Shown: in pieces, positions 9,206 through 17,432 of the stretch
Layout of the letters: each line of letters begins with the position of its first letter
Numbering within the stretch: position 1 is the first letter of the stretch
Assembly: GCA_963739235.1 (NCBI GenBank)
Contig: CAVTZY010000034.1
Location: 1-64,000, forward strand
Length of the DNA stretch: 64,000 nucleotides
Reading direction: 5' to 3'
From: JAFNAG01 sp963739235
GTDB taxonomy: Bacteria > Acidobacteriota > UBA6911
Position numbers and translations under genes: made by a program
Notes under the pieces: generated by a model
Told to the model about the DNA's origin: nothing
The model's database searches: none
Seen by the model: the letters and a program-made list of their open reading frames with translations, nothing else

Positions 9206-9500
9206 GCCGCCCTGTCAGGGTTTGAGATCTCCGGTTCTCTACCCAGGGCTCACGCCCTGGGCTTTGCTGTCCCGCCCTTTCAGGGCTAAGCATTGCACGA
9301 CCTTGAAAACCCCGAAGGGCTAAGCATCGCACGACCTTGAAAACCCCGAAGGGGTGGAGCAGCAGAGCCCAGGGCGTGAGCCCTGGGGCCAGGTGATCGA
9401 GCTGGCAAAAGCCCTGAAAGGGCGGCACAGGAAACCTGCGGCGAGAGCGCAACATTTTCATGCGTCACTGGGTGCGCCCCGGCGCATGAGGGACTGCTTC
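9206..9500 (+). repeat. Composite dispersed palindromic repeat, copy A
   Basis: A block built from gccctgaaagggcg-type and cccagggctcacgccctggg palindromes, followed by a second module that begins ttttcatgcgtcactgggtg. The same two modules in the same relative order recur in reverse orientation at about 27867-28150. An internal unit, gcacgaccttgaaaacccc, is repeated in tandem near 9295-9350. It carries no credible gene. With the two following entries it fills the 560-base gap after the response regulator. Confidence 0.75.
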
Positions 9501-9521
9501 CAGAATGGCAGAAAGCTAAAC

Positions 9522-9617
9522 CGTCGGAGTCGGGATCGCAAGCGCAATCGGTAGTATCGGTCCGCAAAAATCGATAGCGGCTGCGACTGCGATTGCAATA
9601 CCGATTCCGATACCGAC
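9522..9617. repeat. Inverted repeat built on gattccgat/gattgcgat words
   Basis: The left half (gtcggagtcgggatcgcaag) and right half (ttccgataccgac) are inverted, degenerate copies made of short quasi-tandem words such as gcgattgcaataccgattc. It is wedged between two copies of the ttttcatgcgtcactgggtg module (about 9453-9500 and 9642-9690). No coding potential is seen. Confidence 0.55.
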
Positions 9618-9641
9618 AAATGCCGACCAAAGAGACGGGAC

Positions 9642-9690
9642 CTTTTCATGCGTCACTGGGTGCGCCCCGGCGCATGGGGGACGGCGAGGA
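9642..9690 (+). repeat. Second copy of ttttcatgcgtcactgggtg module
   Basis: Near-identical to 9453-9500: ttttcatgcgtcactgggtg followed by cgccccggcgcatg. A reversed copy sits at about 27867-27910 and a more diverged one at about 57108-57155. Confidence 0.65.
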
Positions 9691-9711
9691 CATTTCCCGC
9701 CATGGCGATGC

Positions 9712-10041
9712 TTAATCGATGATGAAGATCTTTGCACCTTGTTCGGTGCGTGAGCGGTGGGGTGCGGCTTTGTCCGCGACCTGGTAGCTGCTCCCCGGCT
9801 TCAGCACGTAGGATTCGCCGTTTTTCAATTCCGTCGTCAGCTCGCCTTCGAGCACAAGCAGGACGTGCCCGCGTTCGCACCAATGATCTGCCAGGTAGCC
9901 TGGCGAGTACTCCACCATGCGCACGCGGATATTGCCGACCTCGAGGGTCCGCCAGTACGCGGTTCCCGTCTCCCCGGGGTGGATCGTCGCTGCAATCCCG
10001 GACCAATCGGTTACACAAAAGGGAACGTTACAAATTTGCAT
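9712..10041 (-). CDS. Small DHCW-motif cupin protein
   Basis: 109 residues forming a single cupin barrel, with ADHWCERGHVLLVLEGEL in the first cupin motif and LKPGSSYQVAD leading into the second. This fits the small family named after its DHCW motif. These proteins are cytosolic single-domain cupins that probably bind a metal, but no reaction is established. It stands alone, with repeats downstream and a 360-base gap upstream. The family call is good; the function is unknown. Confidence 0.8.
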   Translation of the reverse strand: MQICNVPFCVTDWSGIAATIHPGETGTAYWRTLEVGNIRVRMVEYSPGYLADHWCERGHVLLVLEGELTTELKNGESYVLKPGSSYQVADKAAPHRSRTEQGAKIFIID

Positions 10042-10402
10042 GACTAATCCTCACAGTATCCATATACAAGACATGTGAACGTGCATTCCGCCAAGTGCGT
10101 CCATCGGCTCGTGCGAATGGGGCTTAAACATGCCAAGGATCCTCCGGGTCGAACTGGTTCCTCCCCCGGTCCGCTCAAACTCAGGGTTAAATGCAAACTT
10201 GCCAGTTCCTCCCAATCGTATAGGAATTTACACAGATTTAATATCAGTCCGGAGCCAGATATGAGAATATTTTTTCATGAACACACATTGATTAGGAGGG
10301 TGATTGGCGTCCCGGAATAAGGTCAAAGTAGCTGCCGAAAAGTTCCGGAGTCATTTCCCCTGAGTTCACGAGACGTTTGTCACTGCTGGAAAGGAGAATG
10401 GA
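10042..10402. other. Intergenic gap, no gene recognised
   Basis: 360 bases between the divergent cupin and the exported-protein gene. It should contain both promoters, but no confident -35/-10 pair, tRNA or repeat was recognised. A short open frame at 10075-10320 lacks a Shine-Dalgarno and any protein-like character. Confidence 0.5.
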
Positions 10403-10978
10403 ATGAACAAACGCATCAAACGATTCCACGTAGGGTATCTGACGGCGATTGCGCTCTGTATGGTGGCGATGCTGGCCGGAACCGCTTTGGCGCAGGGCCG
10501 CATGGGCCGCATGGGACAAGGGCAACCGCAGAATCTCCTCATGCCCTTGAAGAACGCTTTGCAGAACGCCGGTGCGGTGGCGCTTTCGTCAGACCAGGAA
10601 ACAAAAATCAGCACGTTGATCACCAACTTCCGTGCGGCGAACCAGCCGGCGGCACCAAGCGCAGATGTCCAGGCGGCACGTCTCAAGTACGACGACGCCA
10701 TTCTCGCGGGTCAGACGGCGGTCGCATCGGCTCAGATCCCCATTCTGGTCGCAAATCAAACCAGCCAGGCCAGCAGCAGATTGATGTCAGATGCCGCATT
10801 TGCCATGGCCGTGGTCCAGGTTCTAACCCCCGATCAAGTCAGCACGCTGGTAAATCGTATGGGGAGTGGGGGCGTTGTGCGGATGGTTGAATCTCTCGCC
10901 GGTGGGCCGGGAGGCATGGGTAGGGGCCTGGGCCCCGCCAGTTTCGGAGTGGGACGCGGCAATCCCATCAAGAAGTAG
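10403..10978 (+). CDS. Small exported protein, Spy/CpxP-like in style
   Basis: 191 residues. A signal peptide (hydrophobic core LTAIALCMVAMLAGTALAQ) is followed by Gly/Met/Arg-rich GRMGRMGQG, a helical Ala/Gln-rich body with LSSDQETKISTLI and LTPDQVSTLVNRMG, and a Gly-rich tail. The LTPDQ-type helical hairpins and Met-rich ends recall periplasmic Spy/CpxP-type chaperones and metal-response proteins, but the match is only stylistic. ATG 10403 follows ggaaaggag with good spacing. It is a single gene followed by a hairpin; function not established. Confidence 0.65.
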   Translation: MNKRIKRFHVGYLTAIALCMVAMLAGTALAQGRMGRMGQGQPQNLLMPLKNALQNAGAVALSSDQETKISTLITNFRAANQPAAPSADVQAARLKYDDAILAGQTAVASAQIPILVANQTSQASSRLMSDAAFAMAVVQVLTPDQVSTLVNRMGSGGVVRMVESLAGGPGGMGRGLGPASFGVGRGNPIKK

Positions 10979-11010
10979 CCCGCAGCGTTTGAACCGCAAG
11001 ACAGCGCTCC

Positions 11011-11036
11011 GGAGTGCGGCGATGTCGCCGCACTCC
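11011..11036. terminator. Hairpin after the exported-protein gene
   Basis: ggagtgcggcga and tcgccgcactcc form a perfect 12-bp stem 32 bases after the stop. There is no clear T run, so intrinsic termination is uncertain. Confidence 0.45.
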
Positions 11037-11220
11037 TCATGGGCGGCACTACCGGGCCGTGAGAGACAGCATTTTGATGACTGCTTGAGAATCAGTATAG
11101 TGGATGTATTTGAGGTTGCTTATCCACAGGACGTACGGCTGGTCTGCCGGATGATTTCGAACTACAAAGGGACGAACGCTGTTGTGGCTTGAATCTGAGG
11201 TAAGTTCCTCGGGAAAAACA

Positions 11221-11865
11221 TCATCTGCGCCAGAAGGCAGGGGTGGTGACAATCACGCCTTCCTTCCAGATGAGGCACTTACGGCGTTTGAGCTGAAGAA
11301 GCAGGCGCGACAGGGTTTCAGGTGTGGCGCCGATCGCCGACGCAAGTTGCTTCTTATTGATTTCCACGGTAATGTTTTCTCGCTCTCCGTACTGTTCACG
11401 TAGAAATGCGCGCAACCGTTCCTCGACATCCTGGCTGGTCAACTGCCGGATCTTCTCCGCCAGGTAGCGCTGTTTGGCCAGCAGCATGGCGATGAAATCG
11501 TTGCGGAAATCCTCCTGCTTCAGCAGGCCGAGGAGGTCGCGGCGAGGAAGCTTGAGGACCAGAACATCCGTGAGCGCCACGGCAGTGACCGGATAGACTT
11601 TTTCCTCGAAGAGGATCACCTCCGCGAACACTTCGCCGGGCTTGATGACCTTGATAACCACCTCGCGTCCGTCGCGAGCCAATTTGTGAAGCCCGATGCG
11701 GCCGCGGGCGAGCAGGAACATCGCCTCGCCCGGATCTCCTTCGTTGAAGAGTATCGCCTTTTTCTGTCTTTCCCAGAGCAGGCATAATTTCGCCAGCGCT
11801 TCTTTGCTGCCATGAGAGATGCCATCGAAGAAGCGAGCCTGATCGATTATCAGGTTGGTATTCAT
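11221..11865 (-). CDS. Crp/Fnr-family transcription regulator
   Basis: 214 residues: an N-terminal cyclic-nucleotide-binding-type barrel (GDPGEAMFLLARGRIGLHK; PGEVFAEVILF), a long dimerisation helix and a C-terminal winged helix with recognition helix IGATPETLSRLLLQLK. The N-terminal Cys cluster of oxygen-sensing FNR is absent, since only C28 lies in that region. The glycine-rich phosphate loop PGEVFAE is kept, but cAMP contacts cannot be judged by eye. It is probably a DNR/NNR-like or orphan regulator for redox, NO or carbon signals. Transcribed alone; targets unknown. Confidence 0.88.
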   Translation of the reverse strand: MNTNLIIDQARFFDGISHGSKEALAKLCLLWERQKKAILFNEGDPGEAMFLLARGRIGLHKLARDGREVVIKVIKPGEVFAEVILFEEKVYPVTAVALTDVLVLKLPRRDLLGLLKQEDFRNDFIAMLLAKQRYLAEKIRQLTSQDVEERLRAFLREQYGERENITVEINKKQLASAIGATPETLSRLLLQLKRRKCLIWKEGVIVTTPAFWRR

Positions 11866-12307
11866 CTCAGGGAGTCTAGCGCAGTTGCGGCCGAATGCCT
11901 ACTGGATCGAAAATGCAAAAGCAGCCCCGAAGAGCACCAAACAGCAAAATCACAGCACAAAAATCCCATCGCAGAGGTTGCGGAGGACACAGAGAGATTA
12001 GACCGCAGATAAACGCAGATGCACGCAGATATCGGACAAAGCCTTGCTGCGAACCATGACCGTGCAAGGCGAAGCGTTGGCGCCGGAAAGGGTCGCAGCA
12101 AGGCCTCGTCCGGCCAACCTGCTCATTGGATCTGCGTGCATCTGCGTTCATCTGCGGTTAATGAGCGCGCCTCGTCGGTGGTCGGCTCGGATATGTCTTG
12201 AGATACTGGCGGCGGTGGACTGAATCGCGAGCCTTCGCGTCTTCAAGTCTTTGGGAATAAAGACTCGAAGACGCGTGGGCTCGAGATCCCTTGATGGTAG
12301 AGGGAAC
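11866..12307. repeat. Intergenic repeat cluster
   Basis: 440 bases without a gene. It holds a copy of the caaaagcagccccgaag / cgcagaggttgcggagg family (about 11917-11998) and an inverted pair based on gcagatgcacgcagat (12003-12030) and atctgcgtgcatctgcgtt (12127-12160). The inverted arms could form a long stem. No RNA gene is recognised. Confidence 0.6.
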
Positions 12308-13285
12308 CTAATTGCCGTGTTTCTTGATGGTCTGTATCTTGATGGTGGTGTCTTTGATCGTGTAGTCGGAGGGAACCTGGAACAGGTCTGGTGACGGCTC
12401 GCCGCGCCTGATGTTTTTGAGCTGGTAGACATTCTGCCCGGACATGGGATCGTTGTGGACAGTCTTGACAACCATGCCCAGTTCGTCTGAATACCAGCGT
12501 TCCGAAACAATCTCAATCGGGGTGTCGTTGCCGATCGTGCCGGCGGGTATGGTTTCGATGGTCCGCGTGCCTTCCGCTGTCACTCCTTCGAATACGTGAG
12601 TTCCCAGCGGTTCCGTCCGAGAATTGGTCGGGGAAGCGACTTTCGCGACAGTGCCGTCCACAGCAACGAAACCCGCTCCGGCGTTGACTCCATTGATCAC
12701 GACCTTCTCCCTGGTTACATGGGGCAGCTCGGAATCTCCCGCCTTGGCGTAATACACTGACACCGCGCCATTGGACGATACCCAACCCGCATTGGCGGCC
12801 GGCGTTTTGGTGGCGATGTGCTCATCCGGATTAAGCGAGTAGCTCTCGCCGGCAACCGGATCATTGATCAGGATGGTCTTATGCACGGGGCCGGCAGCCG
12901 CGTAGGGGCCAACAGCCTCGATCGTCTGCTCGCGGCGAATGCGTCCTTCGCTATCCCGATACAGGGCCGCCGTGCTGCTCCGATAGAGGCGTTGGCCATT
13001 CCCCAGGATTTGAGTGAACTCGGTCACCGTGTCTGCAGAAAAAGGCACTCCTTTGACTACCTTAGCTTCGAATCCCATTTCCGATGCCACGAAAGTGAAG
13101 GTAGAAACTTTGGATTGAGGATCACCCGCAGCTGTCACTGTGATCATCCCATCATTGCCTACTGCCTTTACCTCCGTTTTAAAGGTCTGCTGGCTCTGCG
13201 AACTGGTCTGTGCCCAGGCAGTTGTGCCGACGGCAAGAAGTAACAACAGGCCGAATGCGTATATCCGATATCTCCGATTCTCCAT
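12308..13285 (-). CDS. Exported protein of unknown function
   Basis: 325 residues from ATG 13285. The Shine-Dalgarno aaggag is only one base from the alternative ATG at 13291 but 7 from this one. A signal peptide (YAFGLLLLLAVGTTAWAQ) precedes a beta-rich body with repeats such as LYRDSEGRIRRE, INDPVAGESYSLNP and VHNDPMSGQNVYQL. There are no catalytic motifs. The two NDP.(S/A)G segments suggest an internal two-fold repeat. It lies just downstream of the anti-sigma factor gene, about 46 bases away, and is probably in the same operon, so it may be the target or sensor of that sigma system. I do not recognise a family. Confidence 0.7.
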   Translation of the reverse strand: MENRRYRIYAFGLLLLLAVGTTAWAQTSSQSQQTFKTEVKAVGNDGMITVTAAGDPQSKVSTFTFVASEMGFEAKVVKGVPFSADTVTEFTQILGNGQRLYRSSTAALYRDSEGRIRREQTIEAVGPYAAAGPVHKTILINDPVAGESYSLNPDEHIATKTPAANAGWVSSNGAVSVYYAKAGDSELPHVTREKVVINGVNAGAGFVAVDGTVAKVASPTNSRTEPLGTHVFEGVTAEGTRTIETIPAGTIGNDTPIEIVSERWYSDELGMVVKTVHNDPMSGQNVYQLKNIRRGEPSPDLFQVPSDYTIKDTTIKIQTIKKHGN

Positions 13286-13331
13286 TTTCATTCTCCTTAG
13301 CAGGACTTACATTCATGATTTCAGATCGGTC

Positions 13332-14135
13332 TCAGCGTTTCGAGCGCATCCCGGTTTGAACAAAACTCGTATTCTGCCCGCTCAGGAACCGTATGGCGCG
13401 CGCCACACCATCCTGGCCGATCAAAACCTGGGCAGCAACCGGCTCGTCTACGCGCTCCTGATTGACCGGGAGCCCATAGGAAGCCATGGCATTTCTGGGC
13501 AACAACACGCGCACGAGTTGGCCGCTTTCCATCGAGGCGATTTCTGTTCCCGAGGCGAGCGGAAAGAAATCGGTGGCAATCTCTCCGTCCGCGGACTGCG
13601 TTTTGGCTGCCGGCTGCCGGGGCGCCGTCTTCCTGGCCGCCGGTTCCAGCCTGGCCGCAACCGGCGCCGGCTCGTCTTTCGCCGCCGCGGGCGCGGGTGT
13701 CGGCTCGAGTCGGGCGGCCGGGGACGTGCCCGGTGCTGCGACGTTCTGTGCCGGCCCTACGACTTGGCTGGGATGCGGCATTTGAAGTAGCCGGAAGGTC
13801 GCCACTCCCAGAAGAGCGATGATCAGCGCGGCGGCAATCCCCCAGAAGCTGTAAGGGATAAGCCTCGCGGTGCGACTTGAAGAACCTTCCTGCGACATTT
13901 TTGCCTGGCGCGCGCGATAGGCTGAGAGGAGTGCCGTCTCCACATGTGCGGGAGCTTCTCCGCCCTCGGCGCCGGCCAGCTTGAAGGCGGTGCTTAATTC
14001 CCGCTGACTCTCCAGACGCGCCGAACAGCGCGCACAAAATTCAGCGTGCGCCAGAGCCTGAAACCGGACGGCATCTTCCAGGCTTTTCTCGCGAACCAGA
14101 TCCGCAGTCAATTCTTCAAACAGCTGGCAGTTCAT
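13332..14135 (-). CDS. Membrane anti-sigma factor with zf-HC2-type N terminus
   Basis: 267 residues from ATG 14135, which overlaps the sigma-factor stop as ATGA. The N-terminal helical domain carries HAEFCARC, the zinc-binding H...CxxC of ZAS/zf-HC2 anti-sigma factors. A single membrane segment follows (FWGIAAALIIALLGVATF), then a Pro/Ala-rich periplasmic linker and a small C-terminal domain with VRVLLPRNAMASYGLPV and QVLIGQDGVARAIRFL, reminiscent of TonB-C-like tails. By family knowledge it holds the ECF sigma factor at the membrane until signalled. The periplasmic domain probably senses. Confidence 0.83.
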   Translation of the reverse strand: MNCQLFEELTADLVREKSLEDAVRFQALAHAEFCARCSARLESQRELSTAFKLAGAEGGEAPAHVETALLSAYRARQAKMSQEGSSSRTARLIPYSFWGIAAALIIALLGVATFRLLQMPHPSQVVGPAQNVAAPGTSPAARLEPTPAPAAAKDEPAPVAARLEPAARKTAPRQPAAKTQSADGEIATDFFPLASGTEIASMESGQLVRVLLPRNAMASYGLPVNQERVDEPVAAQVLIGQDGVARAIRFLSGQNTSFVQTGMRSKR

Positions 14136-14761
14136 AATAAGCACCTCGCGGTTTCAATCCTGGGTGCGCGGGCAGCCTCGCTCGTTTTCTCTTGAAGCTT
14201 TTCCAAAAGGAACATTCGTGCCCGATGGAGCCGCGAACGAATGGTTCCCTCGGGACATCCGATTACCTGCGCCGCATCTGCGTAACTCAACTCCTGAAGC
14301 TCGCACAGAACTACGACCTCCCGATAGCGCAGCGGGAGGGTCGCCACCGCTCGATAGAGCGCGTCGATTTTCTCCTGCCGGGTCAGATTGCCGAGAGGGT
14401 CGTTCTTGCTGCCCCATGTTTCATGGATTTCCTGTTGCTCTTGCTCCGCCTCATTGGTCATCGGCGCAAAAAAGCGTTCCCGGGTCATCCGCCGCAGGAC
14501 ATGATTGCGTGCGATGCCATAAGCGTAGGACGAAAAGGATCCCAACGTCGGATCGAAGCCTGAGCCCCCATCCATGAGCGCAAGAAAGACTTCCTGAGTG
14601 ACATCCTCCGCGATAGGCGCTGAGCCGCTGAGTCTCAGGGAATAGCGGTACAGGTTTCCTTGCCAGCGGCGGTAAAGTGTTACAAATGCAGCCTCTTCCC
14701 CAGCTCCAGCCATTTGTAACAATTGGTTGTCATCCATGTTTTCCCACGCCATCTGCTGCAT
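14132..14761 (-). CDS. ECF RNA polymerase sigma factor
   Basis: Up to 209 residues. Region 2 reads ITL-type RRWQGNLYRYSLRL then APIAEDVTQEVFLALM; region 4 reads LPLRYREVVVLCELQELS followed by YADAAQVIGCPEGTIRSRLH, a clear sigma-70 region-4 helix-turn-helix. Start sites at 14761, 14752 or 14737 are all possible; none has a strong Shine-Dalgarno. It overlaps the anti-sigma gene by ATGA, the classic coupled arrangement, followed by an exported protein. The signal is probably envelope stress, by inference. Confidence 0.9.
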   Translation of the reverse strand: MQQMAWENMDDNQLLQMAGAGEEAAFVTLYRRWQGNLYRYSLRLSGSAPIAEDVTQEVFLALMDGGSGFDPTLGSFSSYAYGIARNHVLRRMTRERFFAPMTNEAEQEQQEIHETWGSKNDPLGNLTRQEKIDALYRAVATLPLRYREVVVLCELQELSYADAAQVIGCPEGTIRSRLHRARMFLLEKLQEKTSEAARAPRIETARCLL

Positions 14762-15293
14762 ACCCTGGCCGCTTTTTCCTAACTACGTCTACTAATTCAT
14801 CATTAGCTTCCGATTCGTTCCATTTTTTTCTTTTAGTGCTGGAATATCGGGAGCCAACAGACGCCAAAAGCAGCCCCAAAGGACACGGTGCGGCAAAGCT
14901 GCAACTCATAAGCTCATCGCAAAGGCGCGGATAAAAAGAGCCTCGAAGAGGCGGCAATCAATAGTCCCGGCCGTGATGCCGGGGGTTTTCAGGCGAACCG
15001 GAATTAGCGCTGAAGGTGCGGCATAAGACATAAGTACCGGTCCTTCGGACCTCGATTTCTTTTCTCTCACTACCCCGCCCTCACGGAAGGGGCTCCCCAG
15101 TGACAACTCGCGGAACTCATGGTTCTGCAAGCTGTTAGTCGGACAGGCAACTGCACGATGTTTGAGGGGCAGGGGACGCTATTCACTGCCGGCGCTTCGC
15201 GCCTACCTGCCTTGCGTCGCGTGGCAAAAAAATCCTTGACCCCCTGCAAAGGATTCGAGGGCAAGTAGTACAAGTGACTGATCGGACACAGCC
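14762..15293. other. Intergenic region with repeat fragments
   Basis: 530 bases without a credible gene. It contains one reversed copy of the ccgtgtcctt..ggctgctttt repeat (about 14866-14910) and small palindromes such as ccggccgtgatgccgg. The sigma-factor promoter should lie near 14762-14850, but no motif is clear. The end nearest the truncated amidohydrolase may contain remains of that gene's lost 3' part; none is readable. Confidence 0.5.
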
Positions 15294-15974
15294 CTAATGC
15301 TTATGAACTTTGTGCGCAGATTCTTTGAAAATGCCGGTCGGCTCATGGGTAACCGGATCGCGCTGAATCTCGCCACCGGGCGGATCGGGGGTCTCTTTGG
15401 TGATGCCGGAGTTTTGGATCACATAGCTGTTGACCAGAACCGAATGGCCATCAGCCCGGTTCAGGGCTACTGGATTGTTGGGGGCAACCTTGTCCAGCAG
15501 CTCCTTGGTCGGCCACTGCCGGTTGTAAAACATCTCATGTTCCCAGTTTCCACCCCGGATCATCTCTCCCGGCTGTGCCGTCCTCACCTTCTCCGCCACG
15601 CGTTCAGTAATGATCTTGGGATCGGTGATGTAACGCAGATCGATATAGTCCGGATTCAGAGGACCGAAGTGGGCATGAGCATCATTGAAACCTGGAATCA
15701 CCAGGCGGCCTTTGGCATCGATAACCGTAGTTTTCCCTTCCTGGATATACTGGGTGATCCCCCGATTCGTGGTAATTGCAATGATTTTATCTCCTTGCAT
15801 TGCGATCGCCTCGGCACTGGGATTGGCTTTGTCGATCGTGACAACCTTGGCATTACGGATGATAAGATCCGCAGGAGAAGCGGCGTTGCGTTCTTGCGTG
15901 ATGCCGATGGAAAAAATGGAGATTACCGCCAGGAAAGTCAGGACCGTCGTGAGCATTTTTGAGCAGGATTTCAT
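15294..15974 (-). pseudogene. Amidohydrolase (YtcJ-like), N-terminal fragment
   Basis: 226 residues from ATG 15974, with aggagg six bases upstream. A signal peptide precedes LIIRNAKVVTID and VIPGFNDAHAHFG, the first metal-binding HxH of the amidohydrolase-3/YtcJ family. Members run about 550-600 residues; this one stops after GIFKESAHKVHKH, so the rest of the barrel and the other metal ligands are missing. No continuation is seen downstream. It is most likely a truncated, inactive gene. Family identification is firm. Confidence 0.75.
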
Positions 15975-16220
15975 TGCCATCCTCCTGTATGAGCAAGGCA
16001 GGAATTAGAAAAACCCCCGACGCGCGGTGAGACGCATGGATTCGATTCCAGCATCATAAGTCAATTTCCAAGGCAGGCGTACGCATTTATTCGTGCGCGC
16101 CCAGGCACGCCCAACTTTGCTGAAGCAATCCCGGGCAATCTTCTGTATGATCGGTTTCAAATTTTTGCTCAATGATGATTTACGGGGCACTTGGCCTTTC
16201 AGTCCCGCTGAGGATTCTAA

Positions 16221-16832
16221 ATGGCCCTTCGAAATCGGATCCTGGCTTTTCTTTTCGGATTTACCTTCCAAATGACCCTGGTCGCCATGAGCTTCGTCGG
16301 CTTTCTGGCCCCTGCGACTCCTTTTGAAAATCTGGTTCAGCGATTCGCGGATGTGGCAGGGTGGATCGTCATTTTGGTCGGGATCGTGGCGGTCATTTCC
16401 TACAGCAGAATCTTGCGGCATCCGGCAAAGAGAAACGCGCGCGGCATCGCACAGCGCGCCTGGTTGATCGCTTTCTTGTGCGGGATCATGCTCTGCATGG
16501 TATCGACGGCAATGGGCCTGGCCGGTGGATTTTTTGGTCCCTCAACGCATTGGCAGAATTTGTCGCGCCACATCGCCGAAGTACTGGTATTGACGCTCGC
16601 ATACGCCGGCACCGCCTTTGCATTGTTTGACATTGCGCTCTTGTGGCGCCCTCCTGCGGATGCCTACAGGAAAAAAGCGCCCCGGATCTGTGCGCGCGTG
16701 ATGCTAGCTGCCGTCCTGCTTATGTATGGAGTTGGGAATTTTCTCGGCAACTGGGCCTCCGGGGCGGTTTTCGCCACAATGGTCTTTCTGATAATTTGCC
16801 TTGGCTCCGCGCTCGATCTGTCGAATTCTTAA
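16221..16832 (+). CDS. Small multi-pass membrane protein
   Basis: 203 residues with five or six hydrophobic segments (for example AGWIVILVGIVAVISY, WLIAFLCGIMLCMVSTAMGL, ICARVMLAAVLLMYGVGNF). Charged loops are short and there are no enzyme motifs. A gagg sequence precedes the ATG. No family was recognised. It stands alone between a truncated gene and a repeat block, and nothing in the neighbourhood gives a job. Confidence 0.6.
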   Translation: MALRNRILAFLFGFTFQMTLVAMSFVGFLAPATPFENLVQRFADVAGWIVILVGIVAVISYSRILRHPAKRNARGIAQRAWLIAFLCGIMLCMVSTAMGLAGGFFGPSTHWQNLSRHIAEVLVLTLAYAGTAFALFDIALLWRPPADAYRKKAPRICARVMLAAVLLMYGVGNFLGNWASGAVFATMVFLIICLGSALDLSNS

Positions 16833-16904
16833 ATTCAGTGACCGACAGCGACTCCACCGTCGACGTTGTGAAAGAACTCGATCCAACCTAAGAAGATCCC
16901 CGTG

Positions 16905-16990
16905 CCAATAAGCAAAAGCAGCCACGAAGGATACGAAACCGCATAGCCGCAGCCAAAAACCTCAGCGCAGAAGGCGCAGAGCATGCAGAG
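16905..16990 (-). repeat. Dispersed repeat: ctctgcg / ggttgcggc / ttcgtggctgcttttgc family
   Basis: Read on the minus strand this shows all parts of a recurring intergenic unit: ctctgcgccttctgcgctg, then ggctgcggctatgcgg, then atccttcgtggctgctttt. Other full or partial copies lie near 11917, 14866, 17220, 32390, 36290, 42635, 46415, 48420, 49316 and 50024. It is important as the sequence abutted by the mobile element. Confidence 0.65.
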
Positions 16991-17029
16991 AAAGCGCGCA
17001 GAAAGAAAAGGGACCCTGTCAAACTCGTA

Positions 17030-17214
17030 CAAGAGCGAAAGGAAGAGACGGCACCCTGCGGGCCCGAAGGGCCCAGCGAAGCCGGCAGGGTTGACCTTGG
17101 GCCCGGGGGAAGCGCAGCAGACGACCTCTGGAAAATCCCATTCTTCCAGAACGCGTTTCCCCCGGGCTCAGGGTCAAACCTGCCGCGGGAGGCCGTCTCT
17201 TCCTTTCGCTCTTG
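17030..17214. repeat. 185-bp imperfect palindrome
   Basis: The ends match as perfect 22-bp inverted arms (17030-17051 and 17193-17214; core gagcgaaaggaagagacgg). An inner inverted pair of about 28 bp lies inside (about 17079-17107 and 17158-17186; core ttcccccgggc). There is no open frame of note. It fits a MITE-like or REP-like unit. It sits with other repeats in the 600-base gap before the alcohol dehydrogenase gene. Confidence 0.7.
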
Positions 17215-17432
17215 CCCACCGACCCGAATGTTTTCTCTGCACTCTCCGCGACTTCTGCGTCCTCTGCGTTGCGCTTTTGCTTTTCTTGCCTGGATGGCAA
17301 GGACATATACGTAAGTAGTACGATAGGATGCATGCTTTTCATGTTCTTCGTGGCTGCTTTTGAGACGTTGTGTATTGTGCGCTTCAGGGGATAGGATGAT
17401 AGAGTTAATCCTTGAGCGCCGAGGAGGTTCAG

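Noticed and set aside
9206..9690. CRISPR array
   Set aside because: The repeated units are palindromic modules of unequal length and spacing with no unique spacers of constant size, and no cas gene is present.
10075..10320. Open frame of 81 codons between the cupin and the exported protein
   Set aside because: Composition and lack of a ribosome site argue against coding; no homology is recognised.
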